From: Sphagnum compactum
Lineage: Eukaryota > Bryophyta > Sphagnopsida > Sphagnales
Direction: 5' to 3'
Length of the DNA stretch: 64,000 nucleotides
NCBI GenBank assembly: GCA_965153455.1
Contig: OZ234493.1
Span: forward strand, 4,030,001 to 4,094,000
In this document: positions 10,600 through 21,699 of the stretch, in pieces
Position numbering within the stretch: position 1 is the stretch's first letter
Layout of the letters: the number at the start of each line of letters is the position of its first letter
The notes under the pieces: model-generated
Told to the model about the DNA's origin: nothing
Seen by the model: only the letters and a program-made list of their open reading frames with translations
The model's database searches: none
Translations under genes and position numbers: made by a program

Positions 10600-12330
10600 T
10601 TTTCCCTTCATTGATCCCTGTTCATGAATTAGACCACATTTGTCAAGTTCAAGTGGGCACTTGTAAATAATTGTCTAAAAGTCCAAGATTCCATGAAAAT
10701 GCAATAGGCAAAATTTGACCTATCTATGCAAAAGATCCAGAATATTGTCATTACAAACACATCATGGAACTACTCATTGGATTAAAGAGTTATTTATACC
10801 ATTAGAAAGCTCTTGAAACGTAAATGTTTAAAATGAGCTCGCATAATTCATTTGAGTACTTAAAACACAAGTTATGGTCAAAAAAAGGGTCGGGAGTCAA
10901 AATGTCAATTTGATTCTCGACCATTAAAAGTTTAGAATCACCCTGAAATACGTTTATGAAGGTGGCATGCCACATTTCTTTGGAAAGCTCTCGACAAGGG
11001 TTACAACTTTGTTTCAAACTTCACCTCAATCAGAGGTCTACACAAAAAGTTATGGGCCGTCAAAATGCCAGGAGTCTCAATTTCGAGAATTTCGGGACTC
11101 CCAACTTGAGAGTTCTGGGAAAAATGACATTTGGATGTAACCCCGGTGGCTAATCAGAAAGAATACTATAAAGGGGGAGGTTATGGCTTCCCCCAAATCC
11201 GGTCCGTGGTGAGTCTCATGAGTCCATGTATGCCCATGGCTCGTCCGTGCACCAAAAGTGTTCCAAATATGCACTAACCAACTTGTTGTTTGACCTGTGC
11301 AGGTCTGTGTGAATAGTTGACCTGCTTGTCACTCATCATAGTCCCCATCTCGGAGTTCCAACATGCCCCTTTTACCCCAAACTGTTGCAAATTAAAAAGT
11401 GTGCCCAACTTTTTTTTCCATTATTTTCACCTTCGAACTCACATTTGAATCTTTCAAAGAGTTTGGGGGTGTGTCACCCCCCCCCTATATTGGTGTTACC
11501 GCATATGGTTCCAGCCCCTTGTTTATGTTCTATCTGAATCTCATGTATTCAATTTCTCATGAAAAAGTTGATTGTAACCATGTTTGTGCACCATTTTTTG
11601 CGATATGAGCTTGCACCTTGTTTTACTACCACCAAAATCTAAAGCTTCAATATGTTTATGTTCTATAGTTTAATAGGGTTTAAGGTTTGAACCTTTTAAC
11701 ATGACACCAGGCCGAAATGTAACTTCTGCAGTGGTAAACAAATATGCCCCATACGACGACACCCACTAATCCAAGAGCCGTGTAGGGCTCTCAACTTTTT
11801 TTATTTCAAATCTGAATTTGTATGAAAACCATGTCTTGCACTTTTCCCTATACATGTGGGTAATAGTTTAAACTTTGTCTCTGGTTTTACAGCCATGTGA
11901 GATATGGCCCTAGGTTTCTGCCAACTATTCACAACAAATATACCCATGGTAAACATGATGCACAAATGATCGCCATAGTATATGTAAGCTAGGGCCACAT
12001 TTTGACACCGTAAATGTTCTAAAGGTGTTGTTTGTGGAGTGAGGCTATTAGCACGCAACCAGATTTTGAATAGGGACAAACTTCTACACCTATCAAATTG
12101 AACACATGGGTATGTTACTATTTTCATAGACACAACTAACAGAATGTCTACAAAGGAAAACTTAACATATTTTAACCATCCAGATCATGGATCCATTTGG
12201 GAAGGTTTTTGTCATGTGTTAATTGTCATCTAGATGGGGACCTATAAATAAACAGATTGAGTTGTGGCCTTGTCTTCTTTGGAAATTAACAGCTCAAATG
12301 CCTCCCAAATGTGTGCCGTTAACATGGCCT
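10600..12330. other. No supported gene; possible repeat-derived sequence
   Basis: Mixed-composition sequence with only short open frames. A C-run of nine occurs at about 11479-11487. The text around 10800-11300 looks like old transposon-derived DNA, but no protein domain could be read. Confidence 0.35.
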
Positions 12331-12339
12331 AATTAGTGC

Positions 12340-12960
12340 ATATGTAAGCGAGCAAGTAAGGGATGACAAGTTGTGGAATTGGGAGTTTACATGGGCTTCA
12401 CAACATGGGGTGAATAAAATGTAGTGCCCGTGTAGCAAATGTGAAGGGAGGGGCTACCCAATTTTGCTTCACGCAAATCATGAACATCTCATTCATAATG
12501 GGAGGCATCCATTATTCAAGGTGTGGAAAGGCCCTAGGCTAATTGACAATTTTAATGAAGAGTGGGCTGCATCAACCAAATCACCACAATAAACAGGGCA
12601 ACAAGTGGTGGATGAGGGCATAAATCTGAGACAACTTTTGGATCATCTTTTCCCACTTGCAAAGATGCAATGAAGGGGTCATTGATGTAACAAATGATAT
12701 TGTACATGACCAACCTGCTGCCTATGGAATGAAAGAATTATAGATTATGCAAGATGCATGTGAGATCAGTTGGCATCCATACTTGAGAGCATGCATGGCT
12801 AATTAAAGGGCATTTGTGATGATGGTGATGTAGCCCAACCCATGGGAGAAGTGAACCCTAGGATGGGAGCAACAAGGGTGGCACTTGACATTGATGGCAT
12901 TTCAAGTGAAATAAACCAGTGCACCACAAAGGATGGATGGTATTTAAGTTTTTCATCTAT
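12340..12960 (+). mobile_element. CACTA-type transposon relic (transposase-associated domain)
   Basis: One frame reads LWNWEFTWASQHGVNKM, a stop, then CPCSKCEGRGYPILLH, then EHLIHNGRHPLFKVWKGPRL. This is the cysteine/histidine signature of the transposase-associated domain found at the start of plant CACTA (En/Spm) proteins: CPCxKC, an HL motif, then a W-x-GP block. About 280 bp later MGEVNPRMGATRVALDIDG continues in an open frame (12842-13069), consistent with the linker seen in such proteins. In-frame stops (TAG in the domain, TAA near 12591) show it is dead. No catalytic DDE part or terminal repeats were found. Confidence 0.7.
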
Positions 12961-13176
12961 TTTTATTGTTCATTTATTTTTATTTTTCATCCATAATTAC
13001 TGTTCATCCATGCTCAGTTACTTTTTTATTTATTACCGACCTACTAATAATCTACAAGCAAGATTTTAGTGGGTTGTTAGTAGGTAGGTAGTACAAATAG
13101 TCCATACCTATGTACAAACATATAAACTACAAGCCATCTACATACTTACCAAGTAATCATTTATTTTCCTACCTAT

Positions 13177-14607
13177 CTATCTACTTATATAATATCCTTG
13201 GCTGGTCGTCCTTTCCATCCATCTGTCCCGTCATCCATCATCATCCGTCCCATCATCCGTCCCCTCATCCGGACTGAAGATATTTTGTGACTCCCCATCC
13301 TCCTCCTGTTGCAGCAACCACCCATTCAAGGTCAACGATGATTGGTTGGGCTATCCCCATTATAGTAGTCATATCCTGAACTTCTCAACCACAAAATTTC
13401 AATTAGATTTAAGTTTTAATCATCCACAAGACCTAACCATAATGTTTCATGAGATTGATGTGGCACAACTGCAGATTGCTGCTATAGCAAAAGAGGAAGA
13501 GGAGGAGGATCCAAGCTCGACTTGCGGTGGATGCGAAAGAAGAAGAAGAAAAGGGGAAAGTGGAGTGGTCTCCAACTCCCACTGCAACAGCAAGCTGCTG
13601 TGACCCAAAAGAAGAATCTGTAGATTGTTGCTGCAACAGTAGCAAAGGAAGAGGAGGAGGATCCAAGCTCGACTTGCGGTGGATGCAAAAGAAGAAGAAG
13701 AGGGGAAAGTGTAGTGGTCTCCAACTCTCGCTGCAACAGCAAGTTGTTATGACCCAAGAAAAGAATTTGTAGATTATTGCTGCAGCAGCAGCAAAGGAGG
13801 AAGAGGAGGAGGATCCAAGCTCAAGTTGCAGTGGATGCGGAAGAAGAAGAAGAAGAGGGGAAAGTGGAGTGGTTTCCAACTCCTGCTGCAACAATAAGCT
13901 GTTGTGACCCAAGAGAAGAATCTTCAAATTGTTGCTGCAACATCAGCAAAGGAGGAAGAGGAGGAGGATCCAAGCTCGACTTGCGGTGGATGCAGAAGAA
14001 GAAGAAGAGGGGAAAGTGGAGTGGTCTCCAACTCCCGCTGCAACAGCAACGACAACAACAACCTGGGAATTCCAACAACAACAACAACGGCAATAGCAGT
14101 AAGAAGAGCGAGAGCCGGAGTAGGAACAAGAGCAGAGGTAGGAGCAACAGGAGTTGACGGACGTGGGAGTCATGAGTTCAACTTCCAATGGGTGACCTCG
14201 CAGCAGCAACAACGACAATGGAGCAACTGTTGCAGCCGGTAATGGAACAACTGCTGCAACCAGCAATGGGGCTGCTGCTGCTGCTGCTCCTATGACCCAA
14301 GAGAAGAATCTGCAGATTGCTGCTGCAACAGCAGCAGAGGAGGAAGAGGAGGAGGATCCAAGCTCGACTTGCAGTGGATGTAGAAGAAGAAGAAGAAGAG
14401 GGGAAAGTGGAGTGGTCTCCAACTCCCGCTGCAACAGCAACGACAACAACAACTTGGGAATTCCAACAATAATAACAGCAGCAGCAACAAGAAGAGCGAG
14501 AGCCGGAGCAGGAACAGAAGCAGAGGCAGGAGCAACAGGAGTTGACGGAAGTGGGAGTCATGAGTTCAACCTCCAATGGTTGACCTCGCAGCAATAGCAA
14601 TAGCAAT
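13177..14607 (+). repeat. Left arm: purine-rich tandem array, unit about 152 bp
   Basis: The landmark GGATCCAAGCTCGAC (or a close variant) recurs at 13507, 13659, 13811, 13966 and 14354, giving spacings of 152, 152, 155 and 388 bp. Each unit carries GAGGAGGA blocks, a CTTGCGGTGGATGC block, AAGAAGAAG, then GAGTGGTCTCCAACTCCC and CAACAGCAA. The 388-bp spacing is a longer higher-order unit that adds (CAACAA)n, an Arg/Ser-like segment and CAGCAG blocks. Spacings of 152 and 155 are not multiples of three, so the reading frame changes between copies and the array cannot encode one repetitive protein. The first 330 bp of the arm (13177-13500) is unique, non-repetitive sequence. Confidence 0.85.
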
Positions 14608-15204
14608 AGCAATTTCAAGAGTTGGATCATAAAAGATTTTACTCACATCCATTCTTGAAAATCTAGAAAGCACACTGTGATTTAACTCCAGCCACAGAAG
14701 TTTTGCATACAGCTCACATGTATGATATTCAAGGAAAGTAGACCTTCAGAGGAAACCTCCAAATTTGAATGAGGGAACACTAAAAAACTTCACCTCTTTT
14801 CTGGCACTATATTACGATACAAAAGTATATCCAGGCAGGTGCTGCTTGCTGATACCTTAAATTTTGTGTCTTCATAGTAGCGTATCACATAACCCCAGCA
14901 AATAAAACTCATACAGTTGCAGCTACTCGTGCACTTTCTGCCAGAAGTGGTTCATGTGTCTCCTTCGTTTTGTGACCTGCATTAATTGGTCACCCACCCC
15001 AAAAATCCAACAACCATCTTTCTTCATCAGCCATGATTGAACTCTGTAATGAAACATTGAAATCTAATGCACAGTATTTGTAAGTTCTGTTTCAACAAAA
15101 CAAATTTTGCATGATCACCACATTAGCCAAAAGGATCATCACATAGACATGATCTAAGAACTATGAGAAGCAAAAAACATTCTATTGTTGTTGAAATGGT
15201 AACA

Positions 15205-15312
15205 ATTTGAGGCTGAGGAGGTATCAATTTGAGGATTAGAAGATACCGATTCATGGAATCAGAAGGTACCAAATTGAGGATGAGAAGGTACCCATTTGAG
15301 GCTGAGAAGAAT
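15205..15312. repeat. Degenerate 22-23-bp tandem repeat, five units
   Basis: The units 'caatttgaggctgaggagg', 'caatttgaggattagaag', 'cgattcatggaatcagaagg', 'caaattgaggatgagaagg' and 'ccatttgaggctgagaag' follow one another, mostly separated by 'tac' or 'tat'. The array lies in the centre of the foldback element, next to the 3' side of the gene relic at 15312-16170. Confidence 0.75.
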
Positions 15313-16170
15313 TATGTAAGGAAACCTACAATTTGAGGTTGGCAGCTGAGTAAAAGATCTAATGTAAGATTTAGAAGAGATTTGACATTCATACCCAAGC
15401 GAGCCATGAAGGCAATTAGCATCAAAGACACTCCTGTCAAGCAGAGATCAGCTCCAAAGAAGATACCAATCACTTTCAGAGACTCGTTGAACAACCAAGA
15501 GCTTATAGCCAGAATTGTGAAAGCCAAGATGATTGATGTTAAGCCACTGATCATCACTGCTGGCCATGTTGTCAGATACCGCAATTGGCATGTCAACAGC
15601 AGCTTCAACACTCCCTGTAAGCTCCCACAACATGATGCCATCAGATCATGGCACAAAGCTCCAACTGTCAAGTGATAGTATAATGGAACATTGTTTCTTT
15701 GATAAAGAGTGGATCTCCATCAGAGAAACCATGATCAAGGGTTAATGGAACTGGGAAGTCGTTCTGAAACTTGCATTGTCCACAGTACCAAGAAGACTGA
15801 GTAACTCACTCATGGCTTCAGGAATCACAACAGGATCTTCAGGAATGGTGATAGGATCCATTGCTGCAATGTTATTCACATCATCTAGTTGCTCAGTGTC
15901 GCTTGGAGCGTTTGGTTCATGCTCCAACAACTCCTGAGCCTCCATTTCATTAAAGAGATCATGAAATGTCGTCAGTGTGGAGGGGATTCCATCGAGAGGT
16001 TGCTGCTTTAGGACGAAGTTGAAATTCTCTCTTGCCTCTTTTTCTTCTTCCAAAGCCACTACGGCATCATGAGTAGGAACTTCTGCCGCCTCTAACTTTG
16101 ATGGAAGGCGTTATGAACACTGTACCAAAAAGTCTTCGTCTTTCTCCTTTTTCCCCTCTGCTTCTGCCAT
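15312..16170 (-). pseudogene. Broken gene inside the foldback element, membrane-protein-like C-terminus
   Basis: Reading minus from an ATG at 16170, one frame gives MAEAEGKKEKDEDFLVQCS, a stop, then LEAAEVPTHDAVVALEEEKE and a long acidic soluble region to about 15775. A one-base frameshift near 15770 leads to DFPVPLTLDHGFSDGDPLF and then MFHYTIT at about 15675. A second shift leads into a hydrophobic segment (about 15312-15671) with two to three likely membrane helices (AVMISGLTSIILAFTILAI; IGIFFGADLCLTGVSLMLI). The helix pattern with Gly-rich turns recalls the HdeD/DUF308 membrane family, but I hold that weakly. Two frameshifts and one stop argue for a captured, decayed gene. Upstream fragments at 16581-16802 may belong to the same captured locus. 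Confidence 0.5.
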
Positions 16171-16639
16171 GCCCAAGTCAATCGTCAGGGGTCAATCGTT
16201 AGGCTATCTCTAGATCCATATCTCACCAGCTTCACAAATTCCACTCCTTGCAGGAAGACGATGACTAAAGCTTGGATCACGAAGCTCGCTCTTCCAGAGG
16301 CTCTGCACAACTGCAACTCATCAATACTGGCACTCTAATTGCCTTAGACTATCCAAAGTTGGCTCGATGATGTTAACTATTTAAAACCGCAAACATTTCA
16401 GCCCCCCCTTTGCAACAGTTGCTCAAAACTCAAAGTTTTAGTGTATGTAGGAATGAAATGATCAGGGCGCCTGGGCCCACGTCCTAGGTTTTTGCAGAAT
16501 TGACGTAGCCACCTCTCAAGCCATCTGAGGACCCACTTTTGATCTCGGACCCATCAAATCTCTGGGCAGATTGATGGCTGCTAAGCTGCACCCGCGCCAG
16601 TGCTGCACAGTTTTCTTTCACAGCAACAGGTGAGAGGAA

Positions 16640-16930
16640 GAGGAAGAACCTTGACACCCTTGGAGGCGGCTTGCTTGAACCATGGATCCTCTTGTCCTAT
16701 GGATTCCATTTTGCCCTTCTGTGGTTTCTTCTGGATTTCAGCAGCTGTTGAGAGTGCAGCTCCATTTCTGGTCTTGTTGTTGGCATTCTTTTCTTGGGTC
16801 ATAGCAGCAGCAGCAGCCCCATTGTCGGCTGCAGCAATAGTTGTTCCATTGCCGGCTGCAGCAGCAGTTGCTCCATTGCCGTTGCTATTGCTGCGAGGTC
16901 AACCATTGGAGGTTGAACTCATGACTCCCA
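16640..16930 (-). pseudogene. Exon-like fragment continuous with the right-arm repeat
   Basis: On the minus strand a frame starts at an ATG near 16921 (MSSTSNG, stop, PRSNSNGNGATAAAAGNG) and passes through Ala/Asn/Gly-rich sequence. It then reads MTQEKNANNKTRNGAALSTA and EIQKKPQKGKMESIGQEDPW, then FKQAASKGVK, and ends at a possible GT donor near 16652. The same MTQEKN coding start appears inside the tandem units of both arms (MTQEKNLQ). This suggests that the first exon of a captured gene was amplified into the arm repeats. No known domain is recognised. One stop interrupts the frame near its start. Confidence 0.4.
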
Positions 16931-18302
16931 CTTCCGTCAACTCCTGTTGCTCCTGCCTCTGCTTCTGTTCCTGCTCCGGCTCTCGCTCTTCTTGTTGCTG
17001 CTGCTGTTATTGTTGTTGGAATTCCCAAGTTGTTGTTGTCGTTGCTGTTGTAGCGGGAGTTGGAGACCACTCCACTTTCCCCTCTTCTTCTTCTTCTTCT
17101 ACATCCACTACAAGTCGAGCTTGGATCCTCCTCCTCTTCCTCTGCTGCTGCTGTTGCAGCAACAATCTACAGATTCTTCTCTTGGGTCATAGGAGCAGCA
17201 GCAGCAGCCCCATTGCTGGTTGCAGCAATTGCTCCATTACCGGCTGCAACAGTTGCTCCATTGTCGTTGTTGCTGCTGCGAGGTCACCCATTGGAAGTTG
17301 AACTCATGACTCCCACGTCCGTCAACTCCTGTTGCTCCTACCTCTGCTCTTGTTCCTACTCCGGCTCTCGCTCTTCTTACTGCTATTGCTGCTGCTGTTG
17401 TTGTTGGAATTCCCAGGTTGTTGTTGTCGTTGCTGTTGCAGCGGGAGTTGGAGACCACTCCACTTTCCCCTCTTCTTCTTCTTCTGCATCCACCGCAAGT
17501 CGAGCTTGGATCCTCCTCCTCTTCCTCCTTTGCTGATGCTGCAGCAACAATTTGAAGATTCTTCTTTTGGGTCACAACAGCTTATTGTTGCAGCAGGAGT
17601 TGGAAACCACTCCACTTTCCCCTCTTCTTCTTCTTCTTCCGCATCCACCGCAACTCGAGCTTGGATCCTCCTCCTCTTCCTCCTTTGCTGCTGCTGTAGC
17701 AGTAATCTGCAAATTCTTCTCTTGGGTCACGACAACTTGCTGTTGCAGCGGGAGTTCGAGACCACTACACTTTCCCCTCTTCTTCTTCTTTTGCATCCAC
17801 CGCAAGTTGAGCTTGGATCCTCCTCCTCTTCCTTTGCTACTGTTGCAGCAGCAATCTACAGATTCTTCTTTTGGGTCACAGCAGCTTGCTGTTGCAGTGG
17901 GAGTTGGAGACCACTCCACTTTCCCCTTTTCTTCTTCTTCTTTCGCATCCACCACAAGTCGAGCTTGGATCCTCCTCCTCTTCCTCCTTTGCTGTAGCAG
18001 CAATCTGCAGTTGTGCCACATCAATCTCATGAAACATTATGGTTAGGTCTTGTGGATGATTAAAACTTAAATCTAACTGAAATTTTGTGGTTGAGAAGTT
18101 CAGGATATGACTACTATAATGGGGATAGCCCAACCAATCATCATTGACCTTGAATGGGTGGTTGCTGCAACAGGAGGAGGATGGGGAATCACAAAATATC
18201 TTCAGTCCGGATGAGGGGACGGATGATGGGACGGATGATGATGGATGACGGGACAGATGGATGGAAAGGACGACCACCCAAGGATATTATATAAGTAGAT
18301 AG
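16877..18302 (-). repeat. Right arm: inverted copy of the tandem array
   Basis: This is the reverse complement of the left arm, with the same unit order and small differences. For example, CAATAATAACAGCAGCAGC differs in copy number, and the left arm's GGCTGGTCG is GGGTGGTCG here. On its inner side (16796-16876) it continues into a block related to the internal CAGCAG units, which reads directly into a coding-like frame at 16581-16802 (minus). Long open frames across it are composition shadows. Confidence 0.85.
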
Positions 18303-18309
18303 GACCTAC

Positions 18310-18900
18310 TTCTTACAGAAAGGCTTACCCAGGTGAAACCAGCCATTAACCCACTTGAGGTCCATCCTGACTGAGTTGTAATGGGCAATACAGTGAATGG
18401 TGCACTGGTGGGTGCAGGTTCACTCTGGCTGGCTGGGTAAGAGAATCTCCACCCCGCACCGGCAACCAACTCCTTTTAATGATCATCGTCCCCACCCACC
18501 CACAAACGTCATAAAAGTCCCTTTAAACACTCAAAGACCATTTATGTCTTTACATCTGGACGAGTAATAGTCACTGTCCAAATCCATAGTAGAAAAAAAA
18601 AGCTTCTAAAGGGGTTAAAATGACCACTGCAAAATGGACCATCAATACCAGAGAGCAGCAGGATTTGCACTATCCCTGCTGCAAGAAGATTTGGCTCGAG
18701 TGCTGGAGGGTTTTTGCCGATGTGGGGGTGGAGATGCTCTCTCTAAGGGACATTCATGGAGACATTCCTGAAATGCCCTCCCCTGGGAGATTCCCTTTCA
18801 CGTTCTCAAGAGCACATACAAAAAAAAATATAATTGGGAAAATAAGTTTGTCCTTGGGCCCTTAGTTCATGAGTGGCCTCTAGCACCTGTGGTGAACAGC
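18310..18900. other. Flank of the foldback element, no supported gene
   Basis: Mixed-composition DNA with an 81-codon open frame at 18620-18865 that shows no recognisable domain. The GGTGGGTGGG-rich area near 18485-18505 is simple sequence. Confidence 0.35.
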
Positions 18901-18919
18901 CTCTTTTTCTAGTGGTGAA

Positions 18920-19110
18920 ATTTTGCCAAAAAGCTAAATTCAAATTTCAAAAATCAAGTGGTTTTTGAGCTTTCCATTTGCCAGAAGTGAGAGGGGAACA
19001 AAAAAAAGTAGTGAAAATCGCCAGATTTTGTACTTGGTTTTTTTAATGTTTAGCCAAAATATAGAAAGATGATTAATGATTTGTATTTCATGTTTGGTTT
19101 ATAGCCAGAT
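18920..19110 (+). repeat. Dispersed repeat family B, copy 2
   Basis: This contains 'gccaaaaagcta', 'aaaaatcaagtggtttttg', 'gaaaatcgccagatttt', 'ttagccaaaatatag' and 'tatagccagatttgac', in the same order as the copies at 7.8 kb and 60.2 kb (reverse strand). Non-coding. Confidence 0.65.
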
Positions 19111-19599
19111 TTGACAACCTTACCAGAGACGATTGCTCACTTTTTCTTAATCTTCCTATGGATGATAGCCACTTTGGCTAGAAACCAAAATTCTTTGACA
19201 AAACACTGCCTGTGAGGGTCAGCGTAAGCTTTGTGAAGAGTAGAGACAAATTGATGAAACCCTGCTAATCATAAATAAATCAAAGCACCCCAAAAAAATA
19301 GGGGGAGTACAAAGAACAAAATGAAAGGACCCACATCCAAGAAGACAAAACGATCACCTAAGAAGGTAAACCACAAAGGGAACATCAAGTTCTCGAAACC
19401 CCTCTTTTTGCAAGAAGCATATCAAATAAGGAAAGGGGAGGACCTCCTAAAAGGATGCCTAGCCTAAAAGAACCCTCAGATACTGTAACAGCACATCTCA
19501 AAATAGAGACCGCTTGCACACACCATAACACCCTTTGTCTCTAAAATGTGTACAAAATTGAGAGAGGAAGGCCTCCAGCTCCCTTCGCTCCCTACAAAT

Positions 19600-19862
19600 C
19601 TAAACACAATAGCTTAAAGGATTTTGGCTCCTATGTAATAGAACTATTTTTATATGAGGATTTTTGAAAGATGATATTTTGGTTTGAAACTTGAGATTAG
19701 TTATAAGAGTTATAATATCTTGAAGGATTTTTGGTTTCTTTTAGAGGATTTCTGAAAGATTATATTTTTGTAGGGTGAAATATTTGAGTTTCCATAATTC
19801 TTCTTTTGCCTTAAGATACTTTTTAATGTAAACGGCAAGGTCACAGTGTGACATGCCCCCTG
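19600..19862 (+). repeat. Dispersed repeat family A, copy 2
   Basis: This matches 4450-4740 almost base for base through 'tatttttatatgaggatttt', 'gaaacttgagattagttat', 'ggtttcttttagagg' and 'tttccataattcttctttt', ending with 'gtgacat'. It is shorter at its left end than copies 1 and 3. Confidence 0.8.
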
Positions 19863-19884
19863 TTTTTTAATGAGGAAGAAAACA

Positions 19885-20000
19885 TAAAGCCCCTAAAACC
19901 TTAATGTAAACTTAAAACCTAAATCCAAAACCCTAAACATTAACCTACTACCTTAACCTAAATCCAAAACCCTTAACCTTAACCTACTACAGTAAGGCCT
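19885..20000. repeat. Degenerate telomere-like sequence
   Basis: A string of variants of AAACCCTAA and AACCTTAA (for example 'aaaaccctaaacattaacc') runs for about 110 bp. It resembles decayed interstitial plant telomere repeat (TTTAGGG). A similar patch occurs at 46620-46800. Confidence 0.5.
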
Positions 20001-20119
20001 TAGGGTTAGATAAGGGGCCTAGATCAGTGTCTTTTTAGGTTTAGAAAAAAATCAGATTAGAATATAAATTTTAGGCTTTTTAAAATTACATTATATATAT
20101 ATATATATAATTAATTAAT

Positions 20120-21140
20120 TAATGATTAAGAAAATTCTCAAAATTACCTTTAAGGTAAAAGAAGGGGTCAAAATTATAGTGCTAACTGGTTATATTGCCA
20201 ATTTTTCACATTACGGACATCGTCGTATGGACCGCCTCCTCCTCCTTCTTAAAAGAAAGGCTGGCCTACATGATGCCTTCAGCCATGAATTTGGTAATGT
20301 CCCCCCCCCCCCAATGAACCTCACTCATATTCAAGCACCGGGTTAACGTTATGATGAACTTAAACATCTGTAAAGATCTCTTCCTGTTTCGCCTTTGGTT
20401 CTATAGGCCTATTTTGGGGCCAAATTTTGCCGAGTTTGGGGCACTTCCTATGTGATGCATTATTGCACACATAAAGGCCCTTGCTTGGGGGTATTGAACA
20501 CATGTAAGACCCCTTTACAAAGGGATGTTACTATTTATACTAGTTTCAACAGGTTTTCATGAAGGATAAGGCTCACCATTTTGGGTATTCTGGCTGTAAG
20601 CTTGGATATAGGGAGCTTTACAACCATAACACCCTTAAGGGGGAGCCTTATGCTCTAAATAGATCACTAGGGGATGGAGTGGAAGGCACCTTATGCATGG
20701 GTGGACTCATAGTACCTAATCTCTTTTTTTGGGAAAAAAATTGCCAAAGGGTGACACTAATGGAAAAAAACCAATTGTTTTATCACAAATTTTGGTCAAT
20801 TTTTGCTTCTTTTTTTTTTTTTTCTTGGAGAGCATGCTGCCATGATTTTGTCTACTTGCACTTGTTTTAAATATCCTTTATTCCTCTTTTGAGTGGCAAA
20901 TAGTAGTGGGATTCCTTGCAATGTGACTTTGGTCCAAGTGGGAGGTGCCTTCTAATTTAATTTTGAGGATGCATACAATAGGAAATTTCTTCCAATGCTT
21001 TAGAAATAAGACATTTTTTAATCTCTCAAAATTTAAAGGAAAGAAAGTTGTTTTATTTAGAGCTATGTAGTTTTGAGTTCAAGTGATTGCCAAGGGTTTC
21101 CAACAATAGCCAAAATTCAGCAACAAGATCAGCACTTACA
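20120..21140 (+). other. Low-coding region before the DC1 relic
   Basis: Two short open frames (20122-20346 and 20559-20870) occur. The second reads HHFGYSGCKLGYRELYNHN and is protein-like, but I do not recognise it. It may be part of the same degraded locus as the DC1 relic downstream. Runs of C (20300-20311) and T (20810-20822) are simple sequence. Confidence 0.3.
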
Positions 21141-21144
21141 CCTT

Positions 21145-21680
21145 TGCTTTTGCCATGGCTTACCATGTGCATGCTCTCATTCTTAAGTTTACATTGCCAC
21201 ACCCCAATGGAAAATTCCAGTGCAATAGTTACACAAAATTTGATGATGGGCAAGCATTTCATTGTTTGATCAAGGAATGTGACTTTGACTATTGTCTTGC
21301 TTGTGCTAAGGTTAAGCCTCCAACAAATGTTCAACTTGATTTGTCCTAAACACCTACATCATGTTCTTATCTCCATAAGGTTTCAACAAATCTCCATAAG
21401 GTTTTTGTGGAGCATGGAGGTGTGATATTTGCTAGTGTGAATAAGGCTTGTAGCGGGCTTGCCCATTGTGTAAACTGTGGGTGAAAACCTCCATGAAGCT
21501 TGCGCTCATGTTGCGAATTATGAGGTTTATTTTGATCACCCACATCCAATGGAGCTCCCTATTGTTCAATTTTTATACAAATAGGTGGATGTAAGGAGTT
21601 GTTGTGTGATGCATGATGGATTTACACTTGTTTCTAGTTGCAATTTTGATTTCCTTTTTTATGCTAAGCACCCAAGCATA
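21145..21680 (+). pseudogene. DC1 (cysteine/histidine-rich C1) domain gene relic
   Basis: The frame at 21155-21349 reads HVHALILKFTLPHPNGKFQC, then FHCLIKECDFDYCLACA, the pattern of plant DC1 zinc-binding domains (a His-rich start, C-x2-C spacing, then CDFDxxxxCA). After a stop and frameshifts, further pieces follow: AHCVNCG near 21455, NLHEACAHVANYEVYFDHPH near 21490, and a second CDFD-like core (CNFDFLFYAKHPS) near 21640. Plant DC1 proteins are multi-domain, often stress-linked, and of poorly known biochemistry. Here the domains are out of frame with each other, so it is a pseudogene. Confidence 0.6.
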
Positions 21681-21699
21681 AGTATCATCATAGGGTTCA

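Larger units (their letters stand above)
13176..18303. mobile_element. Foldback-like element with inverted arms of about 1.43 kb
   Basis: The left arm (13177-14607) and right arm (16877-18302) are near-identical inverted copies, allowing for small indels. They start at 'ctatctacttatataatat' on the left and its complement on the right. The arms enclose about 2.27 kb of different sequence. The pentamer ACCTA lies just outside both ends (13171-13175 and 18304-18308) and could be a target-site duplication, although the area is rich in ACCT microsatellite so this may be chance. Long inverted repeats filled with internal tandem repeats are typical of foldback transposons; Mutator-like elements with long terminal repeats are the other option. 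No transposase is encoded. Confidence 0.75.

Noticed and set aside
13346-14630. Repetitive Arg/Glu/Leu/Ser-rich 'proteins' in the left arm
   Set aside because: The unit period is not a multiple of three, so no frame is kept across units. The mirrored set in the right arm was rejected for the same reason.
16600-18277. Long Leu/Ser/Cys-rich open frames up to 233 codons in the right arm
   Set aside because: Reverse-strand shadows of the purine-rich tandem array.
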